Shown in pieces: positions 1-10,698 of a DNA stretch of 64,000 bases (position 1 is the first letter of the stretch; every line of letters begins with the position of its first letter). The stretch lies in the NCBI GenBank assembly GCA_964007475.1, contig OZ023275.1, positions 31,439,619 through 31,503,618 of the forward strand, read 5' to 3'. The notes under the pieces were generated by a model. That model searched no databases and had not been told where the DNA came from. It saw only the letters and a program-made list of their open reading frames with translations. The DNA is from Hybos culiciformis. Lineage: Eukaryota > Arthropoda > Insecta > Diptera > Hybotidae. The translations under genes were made by a program, and so were the position numbers.

Positions 1-2372
1 AATAATTTATAGAGCTTTATTTTTTTTGATGAATCATCATTTGTATAAAATGTATGTTCAAAGTCAATTTTACCGTTAGAAAATATTATTTATTATTTTT
101 GGTTAACTCTCTATGTAATTTTATCTTTTTTTTTTTTAGAGATACACATATATAAAGCATAGCAGCATCAGCAGCATAGGAATCATAAATACAATAGAAA
201 ATTTTCAACTAATGATGCTTCCATATAAAACGTTTTAGAAATTTATAATAATCCATTATACGAATAAAGTTCAAAATTTTCATTTTTGAATTATTTAAAT
301 TTAAAATTATTAATATTAAAAAAAAAATAAGTATATTTTTAAGACTACAACTATACCCATCATGCCTTTTCGTTGTACATTATGAAACGGCTTAATGAAA
401 CCACTACTGTGTTGGTAAATCAAGATGTTAATGAAGTGAAAATAAAAATTGATGGATAAAATTTTAAATTTATGAACATTTTGTTTTTATATCTTACTTT
501 TTTATTGTTTAATTTTGTATTTTTTTTTTTTTTATAAAGCATAACATTTATTACATTAAATTTAGATTTGAAATGTTATGTCATATTCTATGTAACAAGG
601 GAGGGAGGGAGTTAAAAAAAAAATTTGTTAGATATCTTTTTGATTTTGAAAAATATACAAAATCTAAAAAAAAAAATTTGAAATATTATGTTCTAGGTAG
701 GGTAGGTACATTTATATGAACAGTTTTATAAAAAAAAAAATGAATTTATGTCAATAGCACTCTTTACAAAAATGAAATATGCAAATCTTTCAATTTTTTT
801 TTTGTTTTTAAAAAATTTGCTTTCGAAAATGGATTTTAATACAATTTTCATAAAATAGTAGATTTTTTTTTTTTCATAATCGAAGAAAAAAATAAATTAT
901 ATTTGTGTATTTTTATTTATAGATTTGAATTTTTCTTTTTTCTTTATACTACAAACGATTTATAAATTGGAAAAGTTATTAGAGCCTTATATATGTTTAT
1001 GTAATAAACGCAATTCGAAAATCGAAGCCGTTAATGAAATAAAATAATAATTTTAAATATATTACTATTTCATTCAGTATACATATAGAAATCATTTACC
1101 TACAGCTTTGAAGTTTGAATTAAGCTAAAAATGATTGATCTGATATAGCTATGAAAGATTATTTTCTAAATTAGAATTCGTGATACTTAAATAAAAACAT
1201 ATATAAGTTATTTATGGAAATATAAGAATGACATTTTTTTTATTCTTATTGTAGAAACACTCACTATTTATTAAAAACGAAAATTCTCATTAATTATCAA
1301 AATAATATGACAATATAAAAAGATTCAAAATGTTTTCGAGAAGCAAGCAATCGCAGGAAAGCTATAAATTTCAATGTTCTTAAGACTGCAATAATTATCC
1401 ATGAACCACGCAATTCTTGTTATCATTTTTATTTTCAAGTGACAATTATTACATCTTAAAATTTTTGATTCTCACCCCATAAATTAATTATGCGTAAAAA
1501 ATGTTAATGCAATTAAAAAATTATACATTAATTTATTTTAAATTCTTTTAATATAAAACAACATAAATATATAATATTTTATAATCAGCATAAAAAAAAA
1601 AGAAAGAAATAAAACTAAAATTTTCATCATTATTTACTCAAGTGCGCTGTTAATTTTCAAAGACGAATTTTCTTGCTCATTTTCTTAACTTTGTTATTTT
1701 TTCATTAACAGAATTAAGAACCTTTTTGATTATTTTTTAAATGCTTTATATATATATATACTTATTTTCGTCTCTGATTCACAATATACCCTGAGCAGCA
1801 GCATAAAAATTAAAAATTTTATAAATTGCACACTAATTTTTATTTAATGATGGTAGACATTAAAAAAAAAATGACAAAATATAAATTTATTGCAGTTAAA
1901 AATGAATGCTAATTAAAAAGGAAAAACTTTTGAAAAACTTTTGAAAATTTTTTCTTATAAATATAATATTTGTATGCATTCTTTTCAAAAAATTTAAATA
2001 GTTATAAGAAGTGGTAAATATTTGTTATGAAGAGAGCAATAAATAATAGTAAAATCATTCAATTATTCATTTTTAATTTAATTTCATTTCACTAAAATTT
2101 TTTGGGAATTTTATACGGAATTTCAGGCAGATAGTTTTATATTTTTTTTTATTCTATCATGATTTTCCAGGAATTCACTGTTTTCATTAAACTTTCAATT
2201 TTGTGATGCTAGTTTAGAAAATAACTTTAAAAATTGCTAGATCTGTATTGCTTGTTCCCACAAATTTTCCTGCTTAAAATAGATAATTTTAAGTAAACGT
2301 TTTCAAGAACCCATTTGAAACAAGTTGTAGTTGATCACAAACAGATATTCGGTAATTTGACAAAAGTTGTAT
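1..2372. other. AT-rich non-coding stretch, no gene seen
   Basis: I see no coding exon, RNA gene or mobile element here. The sequence is dominated by A and T runs. The only local oddity is a run of three GGG tracts separated by single A residues at 599-611, one tract short of a canonical G-quadruplex. Confidence 0.6.
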
Positions 2373-2380
2373 CAAACAAA
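2373..2380. repeat. Left target-site duplication of hAT element
   Basis: The 8-mer caaacaaa directly abuts the CAGGG end of the element and is repeated exactly at 3237-3244 after the CCTG end. A perfect 8-bp duplication is the expected insertion footprint of the hAT superfamily. Confidence 0.85.
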
Positions 2381-2422
2381 CAGGGCCGGTCCAGCTATAT
2401 GTGCATGATGTGCACTTGCACA

Positions 2423-2461
2423 GGGCGCCTAACGAATAGGGCGCCTAACGAATAGGGCGCC
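2423..2461 (+). repeat. 16-bp tandem duplication in hAT left subterminal region
   Basis: The unit gggcgcctaacgaata occurs twice back to back (2423-2438 and 2439-2454), followed by a third gggcgcc (2455-2461). It lies in the subterminal region, where hAT transposases bind, so the copy number of the GGGCGCC motif could matter for mobilisation. That last point is inference. Confidence 0.8.
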
Positions 2462-2749
2462 AATCGATTTGTAGTGAAGAACATGCAAATGCATTCGAAA
2501 TTGGCTACTGTGCCACTGTCCATAAAAAAACTCTAACCTGAAAAAATCAACACAGTATATAATTTTTTTTTGTATACCATGAGCGCCTAATGTGCAAATA
2601 AAAATTCAGCGTAGAATAAAATCAACATAATATACATAAAATATACAATAAATTATTGCATAATACATAATTTTGTTGGCATTGTAAGTTTTTTTGGGTT
2701 GATAGTATATAAAACACTCTTATTGCTCTTTATGATAACCATCTTATAA

Positions 2750-2983
2750 ATAAACGATCTTATAAATCTTATAATTACTCTGCCTGTAACAGTAGCTTCC
2801 GGTATACGCAGTGTATCAAAATTGAAACTCATCAAAACTTACTTGCGAACGACTATGACACAAGATAGATTGGTGGATTTGTCAACTCTATCGATAGAAA
2901 AGGAATTAGTCGAAGCTTTAGAGTACGATGACATTATTGAAGAGTTTGCAAAATTAAAAGCAAGAAAAGTTCAATTTGTTTAA
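2750..2983 (+). pseudogene. hAT transposase C-terminal fragment
   Basis: An open frame of 77 codons runs from just after an in-frame TAA (2747-2749) to TAA at 2981-2983. It contains LPVTVASGIRSVSKLKLIK followed by TYLRTTMTQDRL, then LSIEKELVEALEYDDIIEEF. This is the C-terminal dimerisation segment of hAT transposases (consensus LPVTVASxERSFSKLKLIKxYLRSTM). The usual E of the ERSFS motif is I here and F is V, so conserved positions have decayed. The N-terminal zinc finger and the RNase-H-like catalytic core are absent, so it cannot encode an active enzyme. The natural stop codon is retained and lies about 250 bp before the right end of the element. Confidence 0.87.
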
Positions 2984-3236
2984 AGTTGCTGTTTATGGAG
3001 ATTTGATTTGTATAAATATGTAAATAATTGTTTGTATAAATTTAATGAACTAAAAAATGTAAATATTTTTTTGGTATATGTATATTTTTTTGAGGACTGG
3101 CCGACTGGGGATACTTCGTAAAAAAAAACGCGTTAGTTAATCTACCTCAATGGTGACGTGGAAATGACTTATACTATGATGTGGGCGCAATTTTCAAAAT
3201 TAGCACAGGGCGCCGAATCAGCTTGACCCGGGCCTG

Positions 3237-3244
3237 CAAACAAA
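3237..3244. repeat. Right target-site duplication of hAT element
   Basis: Exact copy (caaacaaa) of the 8-mer at 2373-2380, directly following the CCTG terminus. Confidence 0.85.
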
Positions 3245-5193
3245 TGAGGAAATTGACGAGAATTCTATTTATTTTTAAAGAATATAAATTAAGACACAAA
3301 TTGACAAATTGTCAATAATGGTACAGTTCTTTTATGTATGGGCTCGATTTTCGATATAATTCTAAGTTTCTTAATTATTCTTTATTAGATTTTTGCAAAT
3401 CTAAGAGTTAAATACACAATTTACAAACATATTATAAATGGAAGAAAACTTGAACGTAAATAACTTTTAAAAACCAACAAAAAAAGATTTCTATAATCAA
3501 AATTAATGATTTTATTCCATCAAGAAGTTGACAAAAGTACATATTTTATCGTTTTTAGTTTATTTAATTCTAAAATTAACTTTTTGAAATTCTAATTAAG
3601 ATAAATTATAGTGCACAAAATTTCACCAACAAAAAAATAATGAAATTGTAAAATATATAAAAAAAAAAAAAAATAATGAAGGAATGAAAAATTGTTTTTA
3701 AAACAACATTAGCTGATAAAAAAAAAAATAAAAAATAAAAAATTTCACTTTAATTTCTATCAACATTTTCATGTCTTCTGACGACTCACCTTTATAAAAA
3801 ATAAAATATAGTAACATAATACATAATAATATACATATGTGTGGGGTATATATATTTTTCTAAATGCTGACAATGTCACAAATAGTTACAAATTTTTTTA
3901 TTATAAAATATTATTAGACTATTTAATAGTTTTTACTTCAATTAATTATTATTTTGAAGAAATAAGCAATACACATATAACATTGAAATATTATGAGTCA
4001 GATCTGTAAATATTTGCAAATAACAAAAAACCAAGATTATTTAACTACAAGCCATGAAGTAAAAACTTAAAAAAATTTATTCTTGTTTCAAAATTATAAT
4101 AAATAAAAAAGTAAGGTCAATTAGATCATTTATAAGAAAACTATCTGTACATAGAATATAAAAGAAATGATTAAGACAGGTATACAAAATTCTAAGGCGT
4201 TTATGTTAAATGACTTACTTATTTCAGGAAATAAAAAAAAAAATTTAAATCTTTTCTGTTAAAGTTATGGTTTTCGAAGGTATATCTTATTCTTTATAAT
4301 TCATTGTTAAATATTATTATTAAAATTATATAAGTCTATGAATAAAGGAAATAAAAAAAAAATAATAATAAAGATGAAAGGAAAACCAAAATTAAAAATC
4401 AACCTCATTAAATGCAAATGGATATCTTTCATTATTTTTTTTCCTTGTATATATTTGCATAACAGTTTAAACGAAAAAGATAAAAACAAAATTCAAGAAA
4501 TATACAAAGAAATCAATTTTTATTTTACCATTTTTCTTGTACTGTGTTTCAACAAGAAACCAATCTCCCATAAAAGATTTTTTAAATCTAAGAAGTCTAG
4601 TAAATAAATAAAAAAAAAAAAAAAATTGAAAATCTATTTTTTGTTAAATTTTCATAATAATTTTTCTTTTATATTTTCTTCCAGAGGCACATTAATTTCT
4701 TTTTTACATTAAATTTTAATTTAATTTACATCCTTTGGGAATTCGTATTCATTTAAATTTTTCTTATTTCACTATATATTTATTTTTGTATTAAATATAG
4801 TTTTTGGAAATAATGTAAGTACTTACATATATATGTAATTATTTACAAAATATTTTATTTCAACATTTGACTTGATTCTTAGCCGATGATCAAACGTGAA
4901 TTAAATTTTTTTTTGCGTTTTTGAAGTGAATTTCTGCTTAAATGCAATATACCATATGTCATGAATTTGCATAACAACTTCATATTACAGAGTAGCCGGT
5001 ACAAAATATACGAATGGAAAATCTTTTAAATGTTTTTTCAACTATTTCCATAGTATTTCCACAAAAAAAAAATGCTCATCTAAAAGAAAGGAAATGCATT
5101 ATTTAAATCGACAAAAGAAACTATTATTATTAGGAATAAGGATAAAAAATAGAGGAAGAATATATAGTACCTACAAATTTTAATGATAAAAAA

Positions 5194-5217
5194 TATTATT
5201 ATTATTATTATTATTAT
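5194..5217. repeat. (TAT)n microsatellite
   Basis: About eight uninterrupted TAT/ATT units. Confidence 0.85.
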
Positions 5218-7860
5218 GAAAACAAAAAGTAAATTTAAAATAATTTTCATTTCTGTTAAAATTCAACTCTCTTTTTGTTTCCTCAATAATTTCATAATAG
5301 TAATTCTTCTATTTTTTTTCGTTAGTTGAAGAAGTTATTTTTCTTTGAAAAATATTATCTCTAGAATAATATCTTAAATTTAGTTCAACTGAAAAATAAA
5401 AAAAAAAAAATTAAATTAATTGTTAGCAACACTTAAATTAATTATTTAAATAGGCATTTATGTCAATAATATAGTTATTATTTGAATACGAACTTTTCGT
5501 TAACTGAACTAAAAATTAAAATTTTTCAACTTATCAATGTGATACTATAATTTTCACATAAAACCAGTATAAATATTAGATACCTAATCAAAATATCTTA
5601 AATGATATTCTGACTGACTTTTATGTATAATTTGAATTAAAGCCTTAATAATACTGATTTTAAACTTTAAAATTCTTGAAATTTTCTATTGAACTCGGCA
5701 GAGAGAATTTTTAATCAATTTAATTTATAATTTAAAAAATCATTTGTAAAGATTTAACTTAAAAAAAATATTCTTATTTAATTTAACCTACATTATTCTT
5801 AGTTATTTTAACAGATTTAACATAAATATTTTATAATTTACATATTATACACAAAAATTGTTTTCCTTAAGTTTTTACCCATCATCCAAATAAACATTTA
5901 TAATTCATAGGAAGCAAATAAATCTACAGTGTAATTTTATTCCGATTTAAGGTCAAAAACTTTGTCATGTCTTACATAAAAAAAAAAAAAAAAAATACAA
6001 ACAAAATATATAATGTAAAATCTAGAAAGAGAAAATAAAACTGATTATTTGAAGATATACAAAGTTCCCTGAATGAAATTGTATTATATTCTGTAGTGTC
6101 CCTTTTTTTTCTTCTTTAAAATGAATATCTTTAAGTCATTATTTTTATTATTATTATTATTTTTCAACATTTTCATTTGTGTTTTTTTAGATGAAAAAAA
6201 CATGAAAATTTCTCTGAGGAAAAAAGATTAAAATTAAAAAAAAAAGTCCATAAATTTTTGAGTACAATCTCTGTTAAACAAATATATTCATTTTATGCAA
6301 AAAAAACATAAGTAAATAAAACTTTATTACCTGAAAAGAACTGACTTGATAATTTAATGAAATTTAAGTTTGGACTAAAATATTACTATACTGAATCTTT
6401 TTTTTTTGATTAATTAATAAACGAACTATAAATTAAATTTTCTATGCAGAGGTTTTGAAATAATATTAACAATTACCGGATTACAGATATTCACATTGCA
6501 GGAGAAGTTTTAGGTTTATACAAACCAACAATTTTTTTTTTTGAACAAAACAAATGTGCATCGAAGTATATTTTAATTTGCAAAATATTAATAAAATGAA
6601 AAAAAAAAAATAAAATAAATAAATCTGTGCCAAAAAATAAAAAAATAAAAAAAATTGTAATATTAATATAGGTACTAAAAAGAAAAATCATTTTTATTTT
6701 TTTTTTTTCTAATTCTAATTTATATAAAAGTACATTGTAATCATTAAATTATAATTCAAAATTTTTGTCCAACTTTTTTAGTTTATTCAACAATCTCCAC
6801 ACTCAGATACTGTCACCATGTTTAATATACATCGATGATGCCGACAGGAGAACAAGTTTATGGAGAAAAATTAAAAATTTGCAAATATCAGGTAGTCTTG
6901 ACGTTTTGCCAAAATACAAAATATATCAGTGATGCGTAACTCAAATCGAGTTTTTACGATATGTACCTGATCAATAAATTTAAGGCACTCCTAACATGAA
7001 AAACTGATTTTTAGTTGTAAATAGATAGATTTATAGGCGAATTTAATTGTTTGTAAACCAGGTTTAGACTTCATACATTTTTTTTTTACTCATTAATTAA
7101 CAAAATGTAGAATGAAAATTAAAACAAATATTCAAAAATAATTTTAGCTTTTAATTAGCTGACGTTATGGAATACTTTTGTTTCGCTTATATAACAACAC
7201 TATAAAGAATAATTAATAATTTCGATATGCAAACAGGATGTACATTATAATATAATGTTAATGTCGATGATTTTGAAATAAAAAAAAATGTTTTCTATAA
7301 AAGTTTTCAATTAAACTTTACATCTATGTAAGTATACATATATACATATATTCACATCCTAATATATTTTATTATTTTTTATTGGTTTCGTAAAATGTAA
7401 AATCGTATAAATAGAAACTAAATCAAATAATAATATTTTTATTATATATAATGACAATTGAAATCCGATTGAAATAAAATCGTTAAAATGAAAATATTGA
7501 ATAAAAGTCGAGTACTTAAAAAGACTAATTTCCGTTCATAATAAAATAAAATAAAGAAAGCTCTCCTAAAATTAAGTTCTTAACTATACAGAACTAAGAA
7601 CTACTTATTATTATTATATTGTTCTTTAAAATGCACGATTATAGTAAAATTATTATATTTTAATAAAAAAAATAAAAAACAAACTATATTCTTGACTATT
7701 TTTTCTCTCTTCTAGTTCGAAAAAAAAAAAAAAAATAGAAGAAAATTCAAATTAAGATTCTGAATAATGATTAAATATTTCCATTTCAATTCACATGACA
7801 AAATTTATTTTCCATTTTATTATGTTGGATGTGAGTTAAATGTCTTTTGTCAGTTTTACG

Positions 7861-7891
7861 ATAATAATAATAATAATAATAATAATAATAT
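7861..7891. repeat. (ATA)n microsatellite
   Basis: About ten uninterrupted ATA units, translated as a poly-Asn run in a spurious open frame. It is complementary to the (TTA)n run at 8023-8054. Confidence 0.9.
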
Positions 7892-8022
7892 TTTTTATAC
7901 CGCACTTTCACCTAAGTATTCAAATGTGGTTCTTGTGGGTGTGATGTGTCAACATCATTATGATGAGATCCTTTTTGAAAACAATTTTTATTATATTTTT
8001 CTTTTACTTTTTCAGTGTTTTC

Positions 8023-8054
<32 letters not shown>
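8023..8054. repeat. (TTA)n microsatellite
   Basis: About ten uninterrupted TTA units, complementary to the (ATA)n tract 130 bp to the left, so the two could pair as arms of a large hairpin. Confidence 0.9.
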
Positions 8055-9754
8055 TCTTTGCAGAAAATTATGTCACACAAGGGCGAACAAGAAAAATAGA
8101 CATCTTTCTCACTAAATTTACAAAAATCTTTTATACAGCATATACATTAGTATATTTATGTAGTATATGCTTTTATGAAGTGGATTCGAATAAATTTAGT
8201 ATTATTGTTGCTTTGGAAATAGTTTATTATATATTTTTATTTTTTTTAAATTTTAGAATAAATTTATTTATTATATTTATTATACTTATTATAAATAATA
8301 TACTGAACCAAAAAAAATTTCAAACGATATTTACATATTTATTATATGTATAAATAAAGAGTTAGAAAAGTCATTCTTTAATTTTTAATAAAATTTCAGA
8401 ACCAACAGTGTATTACATATATATAAAATTTTCGTAAAAAAAATCAATATTTTGTGCCAAAAATGAGTTTTCATTGAAAAATAAATTATTAAGTTTGCAA
8501 ACCTAAATCCAATTTTTTACCTTGATAAACTTTTACCAATATGGATAAAAATTACAAATCCCTATTTTATTTGAAATTAATTTCTAAAAACCATAATGTC
8601 TCAAAGATGAAAAACATATATAATATTTTCTAATCATTTAATTGTATTTTCTAATTATTGTTTTTCATCTTTTTTTAATTTTTTCCGTGAATTAAGGAAA
8701 AGCAAAATTTTATTTATCAAAAAGAGAGAATAATTCCCAACACAAAGATAAACCAATTCACAATAACTATTATAGCAACGAGAAAAAAAATTAAAGGAAA
8801 AACACCACAACACAAAATAAATAAATCTTTATAGTATCCTTGATTATTTCATCCTTTTTTTGTCAGCCAACTTCTTTTGTTATGCGTGCAATGAATACCA
8901 CACTTTTTAGTTTTTGATTGCACACACAATATTTATAAAAAAAAAAATAAAAAAACGAAAAGGAAAAACCTCAAAATTCAGGATATAATAAGATGAAAAA
9001 TCCTTTAAAAATTTTCATCATCATTATATATTAAGAATTAAATGATTTATGTACAGAAAAATAATGTGTGCCAAGCTACAGAAAACACAACGGAAAACAA
9101 AATATCAAACACAAATATAAAAAATAATAATATAGAAATATTATATAGATGAAATTTTTCACGCAGGAAACAACCTAGCGAAAGTTAATTTTTCAATTTT
9201 AATAAATGTATAATTACATACAAATGAACAAAGAATTCACATAAACTTTTAACTATTGAATTTTTAATAAAAAACATATGTATGTAAATAATTTCAACAC
9301 ATAATTATTGATTTAATTTTTTACACTATATGTATAAGGTCAAGGATCAGAAAGTTTTATTAAATTTAAAAATATATATATTTTTTTTTTTTGTATAAAT
9401 AGAACACTTCAGCTTAAAAGTTTTTAAATTATTTACAAATAACTTTTAACTCTTGCAATGTTATGTAAAATTAACGTTGCTGTTTTAATAATATCCTGAT
9501 ATTATTTGTTAGTCCATTTTCCATTAAAATTTTCCGGAAATTGTTAAAAAATATTTGAATTTTAAGTAGATTTTCCCAGTGCTTACGATTGTGAAATAAT
9601 GGATTAAATATTATTTCATTATTAAAATTAAAACTAAAAACACCTAATTATGAAAGGATTGAAAATGTCTGTTATCTTATTCTCATTAATATGAAATATG
9701 TATGTAAATTTATATAAAGATTTAGGTTTGAAGGCATATACATTCAGTAAATTT

Positions 9755-9949
9755 TTATACATTTACAATCATACAGTTTGTTTTCTCCGTGTTTAGTTTC
9801 AATTTATTCATTTTAAACCAACTAATTATTCTATCCAAATGAACATTAACCTTGTCAACACGACACTCTATATAGTCTTCAAATATGAAATGTATATGTT
9901 TAAATCTTCCAGCCACTGTGTTGTTCTTAAGTAAAATACAAAATCGAAA
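9755..9949 (-). pseudogene. Degenerate non-LTR retrotransposon reverse-transcriptase fragment
   Basis: The minus strand holds a 64-codon frame bounded by stops. It contains ECRVDKVNVHLDRIISWFK followed directly by MNKLKLNTEKTNCMIVNV. This is the stretch just downstream of the catalytic YADD/FADD box in LINE-type reverse transcriptases (typical pattern: helix, DLxxIxxWxxxNKLKLNxxKT). Where FADDTV would be expected, the frame reads LKNNTVAG, so both catalytic aspartates are replaced by asparagine. No other reverse-transcriptase domain or endonuclease is seen on either side, and a stop follows almost at once. I infer an old, truncated insertion. The clade cannot be assigned from so short a piece. 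Confidence 0.72.
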
Positions 9950-10257
9950 TTACGTCAATTTTATGATTATTTTTAAGAAAGTTTTAAAATTTCGTGAGTC
10001 ATTTACATATAAATGAACGTTTTATATATACTTGTTCAAAAATGTATAAAATATCGTACCTACAGCATCAAACTAACAAGAAATTTGAATTTGTTGAAGG
10101 AGGTGTGAGTTTTGCAAAATTTATAACTCTACACTTAATTAATTTTTTTTAAACATCTTAGTGATTTTAATGCGTTGGGGATCGTTATGTTGTATTTAGT
10201 GCTATAGAATTTAGATCACTAAATGGAGTATTATATGCGTCAATACACATGCAATCA

Positions 10258-10350
10258 TTTATATGCATCTGCGTAAATAATGAAAAAATTTAGATGCATC
10301 AGCGTATATAATGAAAAAATTTAGATGCATCAGCCTAAATAATGAAATCA
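10258..10350 (+). repeat. Three 31-bp tandem units in repeat copy A
   Basis: Units of the form TTTAGATGCATCAGCGTAAATAATGAAAAAA occur three times (10258-10288, 10289-10319, 10320-10350) with one or a few differences each. A truncated fourth begins at 10351. The same array is present inverted in copy B near 15340-15440, so it belongs to the element and not to the locus. ATGCATCAGC cores could be protein-binding sites; that is inference. Confidence 0.82.
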
Positions 10351-10541
10351 TTTAGATGTTTCGTATTGAATATTAAGTAATACCTAAACAAACATCTCTC
10401 ACAATATTTCAATACAGCCAAATACAAAAAAAAAAAAATGAGAAAAAATGAGAAGAAAAAATATTGTCTCTTTGCAACTACCTCTTCCCTACGCATTAAA
10501 ACAGTATATTGGATATGTAAACAAAATTTGTTATACAACTC

Positions 10542-10652
10542 GTTCTGTATTTACACAAAAATACATTGACACTTGTCAATTTATATCACTCGACCTTCGG
10601 TCTCGTGATATAAGTATTGACTCGTGTCAATGTATTTTTGTGTATACAGAAC
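10542..10652. repeat. Long near-perfect hairpin (54-nt arms, 3-nt loop)
   Basis: The left arm (10542-10595, starting GTTCTGTAT and ending CTCGACC) is followed after TTC by its near-exact reverse complement (10599-10652, GGTCTCGTGAT to ATACAGAAC). The few mismatches are small compensating indels. In copy B only the left arm is present and the right arm is replaced by an unrelated 0.4-kb insert. Confidence 0.85.
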
Positions 10653-10698
10653 TCTTAATTAATAAGAAATTTAGTTTACATATAAAATAATCTACTAT

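Larger units (their letters stand above)
2381..3236 (+). mobile_element. Truncated hAT-superfamily DNA transposon (856 bp)
   Basis: The element begins CAGGGCCGGTCCAGCT and ends, read on the minus strand, CAGGCCCGGGTCAAGCT. These are imperfect terminal inverted repeats of the CAGG type used by hAT elements. Just inside, TGCACAGGGCGCC at the left is mirrored by GGCGCCCTGTGC at the right, extending the subterminal symmetry. An exact 8-bp direct duplication (caaacaaa) flanks it. Inside, only the last 77 codons of a transposase remain (2750-2983), so this is an internally deleted, non-autonomous copy. A 16-bp unit starting GGGCGCC is tandemly doubled at 2423-2454. The intact ends and duplication suggest insertion that is old but not ancient. 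The superfamily is secure; the family within hAT is not resolved. Confidence 0.88.
3245..9754. other. AT-rich non-coding stretch with microsatellites
   Basis: No exon or element is recognised. The short open frames here are low-complexity (poly-N, poly-Y, poly-K) translations of A/T runs and trinucleotide repeats. It contains the microsatellites at 5194-5217, 7861-7891 and 8023-8054. Confidence 0.55.
10164..10698 (+). repeat. Dispersed repeat, copy A (535 bp)
   Basis: From ATTTTAATGCGTTGG to the end ATAATCTACTAT, this segment matches the reverse complement of 14633-15529 with only scattered differences over its first 430 bases and last 40 bases. The flanks diverge sharply at both ends, so the borders are well placed. 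The parts are: a left block, three 31-bp tandem units (10258-10350), a T/A-rich block, a conserved block that happens to be open (CTACCTCTTCCCTACGCATT region near 10480), a long hairpin (10542-10652) and a short conserved tail. No terminal inverted repeats and no convincing target duplication were found. It is probably a non-autonomous mobile element of unknown class. Confidence 0.75.

Noticed and set aside
599..611. GGGAGGGAGGGAG run as a G-quadruplex
   Set aside because: Only three G-tracts are present, which is one too few for a standard quadruplex.
7767..8353. Overlapping 110- and 112-codon plus-strand frames
   Set aside because: They owe their length to trinucleotide repeats (poly-Asn, poly-Tyr, poly-Ile) and have no protein-like core.
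10448..10690. 80-codon plus-strand frame and its 68-codon counterpart at 15037-15243 as a conserved small protein (LPLPYALKQYIGYVN)
   Set aside because: The similarity is explained by the two copies of the dispersed repeat. The frame ends in the hairpin or the insert, differs at its C-terminus and has no recognised domain.
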